Shown piece by piece: positions 56,206 to 64,000 of a stretch of DNA of 64,000 nucleotides. The DNA is taken from the NCBI GenBank assembly GCA_002803225.1, contig NXFV01001614.1, positions 1 through 64,000 on the forward strand, given 5' to 3'. Position 1 is the stretch's first letter, and every line of letters starts with the position of its first letter. The position numbers and the translations under genes were made by a program. The notes under the pieces are model-generated. The model had not been told where the DNA came from and ran no database searches. It saw only the letters and a list, made by a program, of their open reading frames with translations. The stretch is from Gamarada debralockiae. Its lineage: Eukaryota > Ascomycota > Leotiomycetes > Helotiales > Hyphodiscaceae.

Positions 56206-57237
56206 TCATGCAAGATCAGGATCTCTAAGCGCCACTACCGCTTTCAAAATCGCCTTTTCCTTCCTGCATACCGCCTCAAGCTCGACCTGCTTAGCCTCTC
56301 TTGCTTTCTGTACTCTAACAAGAGTTTCATCGAGTTCTGATATCTCCTGCGTCAAGTCTTTGCCGGCATTCTTTAAGTCTTTGATCTCGAGCCTCAAACG
56401 TCTGAATCTGAAAAGCGGTTATAGACCCGTCTTGCCGAGGAGTTACGTTCTGAGATTGGAATGAACTCTGCCTGTTCGGCTGCTTCGCTGTCATCTGTAT
56501 TCTGAAGTTAGTCTGATGCAGCAGCATACCATTTCCATGGCGAACGTACGGAATCGCTGCTTCTTCCCCATGGATTCAGCTCTGGGCTTCCGGCTTCGAC
56601 CTGATGTTTTGAGCAGTCAGCTTCTAAGGCCGTTAGCAGCAGTTGAAAAGACTCACTGGCTTGATGGTGCTACTGGCACTGGATGTCTCCGCCTTTGGAG
56701 TTGAATAACCTACTGCATTCTGAGGGTTGAAAGTTAGTCTGAGGTGTGACACTTAATATATGGAATACATACGAAGTTCCTGCTGCTGCTATCGCCATTG
56801 CCAGCGTCTGTCGTTGGAAGGTATATGCGTGGTTTCTTCGCTACCTGGGCAACGGGAAGCAAATCATCGTCTGAGTCCGTAGAGCTATCCAAGAAGCTAC
56901 CCTTGTCGCGGGATGGGAGTTGCCTCTTTGGACGCGACAACGAGGATGGAACAGCTATCTCAGTTTGGATAGCATCACCTTCGTCGATTTCCCACTTGCG
57001 TCCTGGTTTCGATGTCCTTCTTTGGTACCGAGATTACAGCTGTCTGCATTTCTGTTGAAATCGTGCTCTATCATCTGCTTGGATATGTCGCTCTATTTCA
57101 AGCATGTCGATATCTGCTGGTTAATATCCATATCCTCCCTCTCTGAATGTGCCTTGACAAGTTCGAAAAGCTTGTCGTGTTCTTTCTTTCCCCAATCTGG
57201 CCGGCGTGCGCTGTGAAGCCGAGCTGGGACTCTCATT
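56206..57237 (-). CDS. uncertain multi-exon gene with C-terminal coiled coil
   Basis: Minus-strand coding-like pieces run in one direction. MRVPARLHSARRPDWGKKEH with a SANT-like W...LFELVKAH comes first (57237-57100), then KRQLPSRDKGSFLDSSTDSD (about 56940-56780). Short pieces around 56700-56520 follow, then a helical block LEIKDLKNAGKDLTQEISEL with KAREAKQVELEA (to 56206). Introns ending in CTAAC...CAG are plausible at 56773-56720 and 56550-56500, but the frame is not continuous near 57090 and 56440. It is either a real gene whose splice sites I could not settle or a decaying one. The product would be a small nuclear-type coiled-coil protein of unknown function. Confidence 0.35.
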
Positions 57238-57985
57238 TTATGGCGTTTAGCGTACAGAAAGATGATTGAATACCATTGTCGTAACATGTTTTGACTCGGA
57301 AATGGAACTTGAACAACCGTGAGCCATAGTAAAATGAAGTATTTGTTCGAGGAATTCGACAACCTACTTCAGATAAGCGTTGTTCAACTTCAGTGAAAGA
57401 ACCGATCAGTCTTGAAAGACTCGAAGTGCGAGGAAGGACCTCGATGTAGGATCAAAGTTGGGGTGTTTTCGAGAGCTCGCCGAGCCAATTGTTTAACGCG
57501 TCTGAGTGAACTGGAGATGCCTTGAGTGCTCAACTCAGCTCCGCGAGTGAGCGAGTGAATGAACTTTTTAGCGAGTTTCTAGAGATGGCAAAGCAAATGT
57601 TCCGTACTTCAATCAACGAATAGAAGGGATTCTTGCCCTAGACTTTGACCTTAGTTGGACTTGAGATATCAATTGTGCTGTAATCAATGTTCAAAAGGGC
57701 CAAGTTAGTTGTTTAACTGGCTATTAAGAAGCCTTATAGTGATCAATACAAAGCTTCGGTACGGATATGGATCCTACAATGGTTTGATTGCTATGCCAAT
57801 AAATTCTGAATCCCTCACTGTGAGTGACACATTGATGAGATACAGAGTTTTAACGCTGCAATCTGCCTTCACCTTCTCCAAATGCTCCACAAAAGAAGCA
57901 CATCGAGAAACTGCAATCATCTGCCAGTCTCCCAGTAGAAATTGAAAGTTCAACAATCCCCGAATTCAAGCATCGCAACGTCTGC
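57238..57985. other. intergenic, no supported gene
   Basis: Spacer between two similar weakly supported minus-strand genes; short frames only. Confidence 0.4.
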
Positions 57986-58430
57986 TCATAGAGAGAAAAG
58001 AAAGTTCGAAATCTCACAACACCAATGAGCCATAAGAATCCCATGATTTGTGACATCAGGCCAGCGTCGCACAACAGTTGAGTTCTTCGCACATATCGAG
58101 GCTCTCATGCACAGTCTGGATCTCCAAGTACCTCGACAAAGCTCAAAAAAGCTTCTTTCCGTTCTCTTGGCAGCAATCTTCTTGTCCACGCCGTCGAGTT
58201 CGAGCTGCTTTATCTGTATGGGTCCTGGCAAGCCAGTAAACATAGCCTGGTATCCAGTAATCTCGGCGAACAAGCTATCTTTGGCATTTTTAAGTTCTTG
58301 AATACCCCAGTCGAACATTTCGATTTGCCCCGCCGCCATATTTTGAGTGACCTACGTGTTGAAAGTTAGTCTGATGGAGAATTCCAGTCCATGTACTTCA
58401 AAGCTTCTCACATGTTGGTTGGAACTGCCT
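57986..58430 (-). CDS. uncertain gene fragment, related to the 56.2-57.2 kb coiled-coil gene
   Basis: A frame from about 58339 gives FDWGIQELKNAKDSLFAEI and KQLELDGVDKKIAAKRTE, helical and similar in spacing to the coiled coil of the neighbouring gene (IKDLKNAGKDLTQEI). An intron ending ACTAACTTTCAACACGTAG just upstream suggests a 5' exon near 58410-58430. The 3' limit is unclear. Possibly a tandem paralogue, possibly decayed. Confidence 0.3.
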
Positions 58431-58576
58431 AATTAGGCATAGCCTGTATTTCCCCTTTTTTTGATATAAGAGAGCTCTTCCCCTCCTTGTATTTCAGCTC
58501 CTTAGATGTCAGCTAGGTCCTATAAATGCCACTATATTTCCCCCCCACAATACAGCTCAACTGACAACTGACAACG

Positions 58577-59392
58577 TTAATAAGCTATCTTCTTCTTGTA
58601 CTTCAAATCCTTCAAATCCTCATGTGTGGCTACACTTATCCGACAACCCTTAATTTTTGGTCGAGAGAGTAGCTCGGTATACACAATAGCGAAATCTGAT
58701 GCCTTCATCGATCCTGTCTGCTCAGCCACTGAATCAACTTCTACGCGAGTGGCCAGGTACACTTCATTGAAGCGCACATTGGTTTCAGCATTATCACGGC
58801 AAGCCACGTTCGCCATCGAGAAAAGGGGACCTTGCGTGATAGCTGGTGCTGCGCGAGCACCAATGTCGCCCTGTGATCCAGTACAGAGAGTCCACGAAGT
58901 CGAACCCTTCTGCTCTAGCAAATATGGGATGGTTGCACGGTAGGCAACTATAAAAATTAGCTGTTGTCCAATTCTGTTTTGCTGTGAAAGGTCTTACAAA
59001 AGTTCGATTCAAAGTTAATGCTCATGAATTTACGCAATTCACTGGTGCTAAGGTCTCTCAATGGAGTCGCACTGTATGCTCCGCCGGCTGGTAGACACAG
59101 TTAGCAGAGTACGGATCAAGTATATCGGACTCTTACCAGCAGAGTAGACGTGTTGGAAAGCTGGCAGCTTCCCAGCCCGGACCTGATCAACAACGCCTTG
59201 AACTCCATCATCCGACATGATATCGGCCTCCACGATTGTAATGCCGTCTTTTGGTGTCACATGCTGGAACAACTTGGTAGCGGATGCCTGATTTCGTACA
59301 ATTGCAAGCACATTGCGTTTAGATCGCAGGGCTCCAAGTATGGCAGCTACACCGATATTGCCTGTTGCTCCGATGATCAAGACAGTCTCCAT
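58577..59392 (-). CDS. atypical SDR / NmrA-like NAD(P)-binding reductase
   Basis: Three exons (59392-59137, 59087-58998, 58947-58577; introns of 49 and 50 bp) give 238 aa. It opens METVLIIGATGNIGVAAILG with the glycine-rich GxxGxxG dinucleotide motif at the extreme N-terminus, then NVLAIVRN and VEADIMSDDGV. Later come FQHVYSA and WTLCTGSQGDIG, the substrate-side strand; no strict YxxxK is evident. Such proteins either reduce small carbonyls or sense NADP (NmrA type). It lies head to head with a Zn2Cys6 factor, 743 bp apart, which may regulate it. Confidence 0.85.
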
Positions 59393-60135
59393 TTTGAAAT
59401 ATTGCGTAAGACTTGATGAAAGTTGCACTTGCTGTTGGACTACATGTCATGATCTTAAACCAGCTTATATAAAAGACGGCGAGGTACAAGGTACACAGGG
59501 ACCTAGAACACTACATTACAGATCCGTTGTACGGACAAAAACAAAACAAGGCCCGGCGGAATTCGAGCAGAGGGTTATCTGGACTCGGACAAGCCTTCCG
59601 CCGCCGTCGACAAAGTCTGTGACTCCAGCTTCGGATGTGTTCCGGTGGTTCCGTATTCTCGGCAGAATATCATGCCGTCGCCGAACTTGTGATTTGTGCC
59701 GGAATGCTAGGTACGCGAGACTACGGGGCACTCCGTTTCCGTATGCCCATATGTTTGTTACACCGCCCTCGCTCGCATGGATTAAGGTTATTGTGGGCAA
59801 AACGATTTGACTAGTGGCAGAACAAAGGCGGTATAACATGGTGCCGCGCCGCACATCGAAGAAGAGAGGTATCTTTCCGAATTCCATTCCAGAACGTCTG
59901 AGATAGCGTGAACCCCACAGTACGACCACGACTGCCAGCTCTGCTCCTCGAAAAGCTACAACGCACACACGTCTACAACGACAACTTCTGCATCTGCATC
60001 TCGCACAACGGAAAGTTCGGCGCAATCAACGGCCTGCGACTAGGACGGGCTTCTTTGAACCCTGCTGACCGAGAAAATGCCACTATAAACGACAAAGGTA
60101 AAGTCGACGCAAACAGAAGACAGCTATCCAACGCC
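59393..60135. promoter_or_regulatory. shared upstream region of the reductase and the Zn2Cys6 factor
   Basis: 743 bp between divergent starts. Open frames inside (both strands, up to 169 codons) are not credible. CGG/CCG triplets, the half-sites of Zn2Cys6 proteins, occur several times (for example 59556, 59597, 59632), but no spaced inverted pair was established. Confidence 0.4.
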
Positions 60136-62785
60136 ATGGAAACGTTAAGGCCTAAGAGGCAGAAGGTTACTACTGCATGTGACCCTTGCCGCAGCCGGAA
60201 GGTTTGCGCCGATAGCCCCAAGACAGATTCTGACGACACCTGCTAAATCTTGCGGACAGATCAAATGTGATGGTCATCAACCAGGTATGACCCTCTGCAG
60301 CCATTTGGGATGATTTGCAACAAGTGAAGCATAGCTATCTCTTCTTTTCATACGAATGAGAGATGACTACAGCCAGCCTACCTACGGCTATTCAGAGAAC
60401 TCTATAGCTGGATTTGTTCCCGCTACCAAGATTGCCAGTTTAGATTCTTATGATAGTTGTACGTGCTGATAAATGATTTTCCCTATAGTGTGCGGGCCAT
60501 GCGAGAAAAGACCCAGAAGCGAAGCGCCGTGCACATGGGCTACTGACTCGTTGCGTACTCTATATGCACCCACGGATTACATTAGACGGCTCGAGGATAG
60601 GATCAGACTGTTGGAAGGGCGTAACAGTCAAGGCAACCAAATCCAACCTAGCAATAACCGAAGCATCAATAGTGCTTCAGAAGAATCAATACCAAGGACG
60701 ACAAGTAGACATGGGGTCACTCCCTCAACCTCGCCCGAGCCTGCCACGTGGCAGACGTCCGTTCCGTGGGTAGAATCCTCTTTCATTAGCACTCCAGGGA
60801 CAAGTACAGACTTACTGCCATCGACTTCAGCCGCTGTCATTGCCCCAGGGCTAGTTCCACCGCTCCCGGCAACCCAAGAGAGCACGGATACAATATTCAT
60901 CTCTAATAATCATTCCGTTCATGACATTGGAGGAGATGATAGTCACAGTAAGGACTCCGTCGGCAGTCCCATCGCTAGAAATTTCATGCAAGAATTAGAG
61001 AAAGTAGTCACAGAGAAGCTTGGTGGAGCGTCACAGCCCGCATCAAGTGTTCTTGGTCGAAGTCATGATTATCCATCGTCGGTAGTTTCAAGTTACGAGT
61101 CAAGGCAGAAGGATCTGGACTACCCCCTACCTGCCCGAGAACAAGCCGATAGCCTGCTCACTTCCTACTGGAATTATGTGCATGTTCTCTATCCATTTTT
61201 AGATAAATCACAAATGGAAGAAGACTACGATAAGATCTGGAACCACGGCAACTCCATGACTGACAAGAAGTCGTTTTTATGTTTACTCAATTCTATATTT
61301 GCCATCAGCAGCCGACAAGTTAGATCGGTATCTCCAGACCATGAGCACTTGGCTGCCACCTTTTGCTTGAGAGCACGAGAATTACTGGACATCGAAGCAT
61401 GCTCGATCCGCTCAGTCCAGTCATATCTGCTCTTAGCACTGTATTTTCAGAGCACTGACGAATCTCGTACGTGTTGGATGTTCGTGGGACTTGCAATACG
61501 CACAGCGCAGATGCTTGAACTTCACCTATTCGAAACAAGCGAACGGGAGTCCGAAAGTCGAACTAGAGACATGCTCCGCAAAGTCTGGCATGGTTGCGTC
61601 CTCATGGATAGAGAGATTTCCATGCTATACGGTCGATTATGTATGATTGATCCAAAGACAGCTGCCGCTGTCCCTCTCCCTTTGGTAATGGAGGAAGAAA
61701 ATCTTCAACTCGGGCATGTTCAATCGCACACTATCCAGGCGCGGAAAACTCATGCTGCTGATTTCTACATATCCTCTCTGGGATTATATGATATCTTACA
61801 TGACGTCCTCCTCAATCTCTACTCTCGCAAATCTCAAAGACACTTTAAAATTGGACGTTATGATGCGGAAAATTTCTCACATTTTGAAGCAAACACTTCC
61901 ATCGTCGAGCTTGAGGAGAGGCTTTCGAAGTGGGAAAAGGGGATTCCTGAATATTGCAAAGTTGGACACCACTCTCCATACAATGGCATAAATGATGTGC
62001 TCGTCCGTAGAGCTGTAATTCTTCACCAAAGGTACGTCTGTAAATATAGACTATGCCATATTTTAGGTCAAACTAACAACATTCCAAGACATCTTCACGT
62101 CCACTTATTGTTGTTAAGACCTATGCTCCAAAGCTTCACTACCTCCGAGTTTCAAAATAAAGGAGAATCTGTTCCTTTTGGAAGCTTGCTCTCTCACCGA
62201 ATCTCTCTGCAATGTGCCATCGTATGCGTTAAGATTGCTCAAGAAGCTATTGATACTATATACGTTGGCGAAGGTACAGGTTCAAATGAGATGAGGGACC
62301 TGTCCGCGTGGTGGTACAATGTAATATTCTTGTACACATCTGCGACAGTGCTCATTGCAGGTAGCCTTAGCCCCTCTGTTGTGGCTGAGGTACCAGAAGA
62401 TTCAATTTACGACAGCTTTCATAAGGCCATTGCAGTTCTTAGACAGTACACGACCTTTAACACGTCGGTCCGCCGTCTGACTACTGCATTACACATTTTA
62501 TCTACGATCATACCCCGAAAATACTCTCGATTACAGCAGGCTTCGCAACGAACCGAAACTAATACCGAATTACCTACGTCTGATGACGCTAACACTGCCG
62601 CCACATTTCAGTACTGGTGCCCAACAAGACCAAACCGTCATCCATCATCTCCTCCCCATGATCCCAAGGCGCGTTCTAACTCTGAGAATAATAATCATGC
62701 TTCTTCTCAGTCACTCTCAAACTTGGACCTGATTTTTGATTCAGATGACTTTACCTGGCTTATGAAAATGCCTTTTTGTACCTAA
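60136..62785 (+). CDS. Zn2Cys6 fungal transcription factor
   Basis: Three exons (60136-60201, 60260-60284, 60489-62785; introns of 58 and 204 bp) give 795 aa. The zinc cluster is assembled across the exons: ACDPCRSRK | IKCDGHQP | VCGPCEKRP. Its cysteines are at 15, 18, 25, 32, 35 and 45. A linker with a dimerisation coil (DYIRRLEDRIRLLEG) follows. A Ser/Thr-rich region leads to the fungal-specific regulatory domain: LLTSYWNYVHVLYPFLDK, then FLCLLNSIFAISSRQ and SYLLLALYFQSTDESRTCWM. The 25-nt second exon was found by frame and by the missing middle of the cluster. The likely target includes the divergent reductase gene (inference). The specific pathway is unknown. Confidence 0.93.
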
Positions 62786-63565
62786 GCAAGTTTTAACCTT
62801 TAAGTGTGTTTGTAAAGTGTTAGGGTCAATGAATGATATATTCATAACTACATTTACGGTGCGTATTGAAGCAGCTGTTCTTGGGCCTAGACGCAGCATC
62901 ACGCGAACTATAAGCGCTTACATCTCTATCTGGAGCCAATGGCGTTCTTTACTTATATATAGGTCGTAAAAAAATAGTTCAAAAGAACTTCAATACTGCA
63001 CATTTGCTCAGGTATAAAGCATTTATGCCTACTCTACTAGCCCCAAAGAGATGGAGTTATGGAAACTCGAAGACGCTCGCTTATATTGTCAGATGAAGTC
63101 ACATCTGTCAGACAAAGTCATATGACTACCCCTGTGCGCATAAGTAGATATTTTGTCTGAGTTGAAGCTTCTATTCTTCTCTCTTCCGGTGCAATAGTGT
63201 TACAGGCATCACAAGTCATCTTGTCTCTCGCGTTCTTGTTCTTGTTCCTCTTACAATCGTTAATGGGAGGAAACGACAGCTCTGTTTCATTTTGGAGAGG
63301 GGTGCTGTTATTGTGGTATTTATAGGATATAGGAAATAAGCAAGCAGCGTCGGTGAATACCGCACTGGCTTCAACTAGAGGGTCTTTATACAGTTCACTC
63401 TGGCAATACCAGATTGGTTTATACCGGATCTTGCCTATATCGGAATATTCTCACAAATTCAAATTTTTTACCTGTATACCGGAAAACCTCGCTATATCGA
63501 TACACTGGGCTATTTTTAAGGTCCTTTGATGTATTTTAATATAACGAAATATCTATAATAGCTTG
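62786..63565. other. AT-rich gene-free region with short direct repeats
   Basis: No gene. Degenerate direct repeats of about 25 bp (TATACCGGA...CTATATCG) occur near 63421-63450 and 63474-63501. Probably repeat-derived. Confidence 0.45.
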
Positions 63566-63621
63566 GGTCGGGAGTCACTAATCTCCGACCTGCCCCGCCT
63601 CCCCCGGTAATACCGAGGCGG
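63566..63621. repeat. two adjacent hairpin-forming inverted repeats
   Basis: 63566-63590: GGTCGGGAG paired with CTCCGACC around a TCACTAAT loop. 63595-63621: CCGCCT...CGGTA paired with TACCGAGGCGG. They could be ends of a small element or part of a folded RNA; no poly-T tract follows. Confidence 0.5.
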
Positions 63622-63659
63622 CGAAACACCGAAGCAAGACAGGAAAGCTCAGTGGAGCC

Positions 63660-63986
63660 TTACTCATTGCTACGTCCTTGTCCTTGTCCACTCCGCGCGG
63701 TACTACTTCCTGCCGTTGCGGGAGTTCTCGAGAAGTCCGAAGCCATGTCTGCGCGAGTTCCGAAAACACTCGGATGCTCTTCCGAGAAGCTCGAGCATTG
63801 ACTGCGCGGGCTCCGACATAACTCGGACGCCATCCGAGAAGCCAAAACCCACACCTGCTCCTCATCTCGCGATGAACGGCTTTGATCTTCACGCTCTCTT
63901 TCTTTCTCTGCATTTTTGCATGTTGCCTGTGATTCCAGCAAGGCTGTCTCAAGAGATCCCGTGAGTCTGAAGAGCTCTAGCTGCAA
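63660..63986 (-). CDS. possible 3' end of a gene entering from the right edge
   Basis: A minus-strand frame of 108 codons starts with a plausible coiled coil (LFRLTGSLETALLESQATCK and a charged KEREREDQ run). It then runs through a repeat-encoded Ser/Arg-rich part to a stop at 63660. It may continue beyond 64000. A second overlapping frame and the underlying tandem repeat make this doubtful. Confidence 0.3.
   Translation of the reverse strand: MQLELFRLTGSLETALLESQATCKNAEKEREREDQSRSSRDEEQVWVLASRMASELCRSPRSQCSSFSEEHPSVFGTRADMASDFSRTPATAGSSTARSGQGQGRSNE
63715..63845. repeat. degenerate tandem repeat of about 50 bp
   Basis: At least two units begin TGCGCGRGYTCCGA and contain CTCGGA...TCCGAGAAGC (63750-63801 and 63802-63842). 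A partial third unit lies to the left. Each unit contains a CTCGGA/TCCGAG inverted pair. Confidence 0.6.
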
Positions 63987-64000
63987 GCGCCCACCATCTT

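Noticed and set aside
59516..60025. 169-codon open frame on the minus strand
   Set aside because: Arg/Cys-rich composition typical of random GC-rich DNA, and it lies in a divergent promoter.

Overview
The window looks like nuclear DNA of a filamentous ascomycete (Pezizomycotina). Reasons: short GT-AG introns of about 48-110 bp with CTAAC/CTGAC-type branch sites, HET-domain genes, a fungal NADPH nitrate reductase, a class VI-type chitin synthase, Zn2Cys6 regulators, and plant-cell-wall enzymes (GH45 endoglucanase, cutinase). A plant-associated Leotiomycetes-like fungus is my best guess; this is inference, as no marker in the window fixes the taxon.

Two compartments are visible. Positions 1-24 kb are accessory. 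They hold decayed HET-domain genes (978-3080, 7936-9761, 18070-18410), miniature inverted-repeat elements (3253-3519 with TA ends, 7979-8343 with an 8-bp duplication, 15417-15631), a mutated DUF3435/chromodomain relic (13150-15248), tandem repeats, AT-rich gene-free DNA and some lineage-specific genes. Among the intact genes are a secreted protein made of three repeated modules separated by Arg-Arg sites (4973-6013), a short-chain dehydrogenase (15729-16895), a 230-aa protein of unknown function (19519-20211) and a secreted, probably GPI-anchored protein (20940-22024).

The most unusual object is a twelve-exon gene at 10787-12724. It encodes twelve tandem Cys/His modules (consensus C-x4-C-x10-18-C-x2-H), nearly one per exon. 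All eleven introns cut a histidine codon after its first base, and every internal exon is a multiple of 3. The exons are only about 63-165 bp, so simple ORF-based gene finding would miss the gene.

Positions 25-62.8 kb are mostly a gene-dense core block: GH45 endoglucanase (+), Hsp110/Sse1 (-) with a heat-shock element, class VI-type chitin synthase (-), Upf2/Nmd2 (-), nitrate reductase (+) with GATA and NIT4-type sites, SRP68 (-), a large mitochondrial-type PPR protein (+), cutinase (-), an Atos/FAM214-like protein (-), Fyv7 (+), two weakly supported coiled-coil genes (-), an atypical SDR/NmrA-like reductase (-), and a divergently transcribed Zn2Cys6 transcription factor (+). The right end returns to repeat-bearing DNA.

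The genes do not form one pathway. Local links that can be argued are the nitrate-control elements in front of niaD, the HSE in front of the Hsp110 gene, and the head-to-head reductase/transcription-factor pair at 58.6-62.8 kb. Exon coordinates were worked out by hand from splice signals and frame continuity; no alignment or database search was run.
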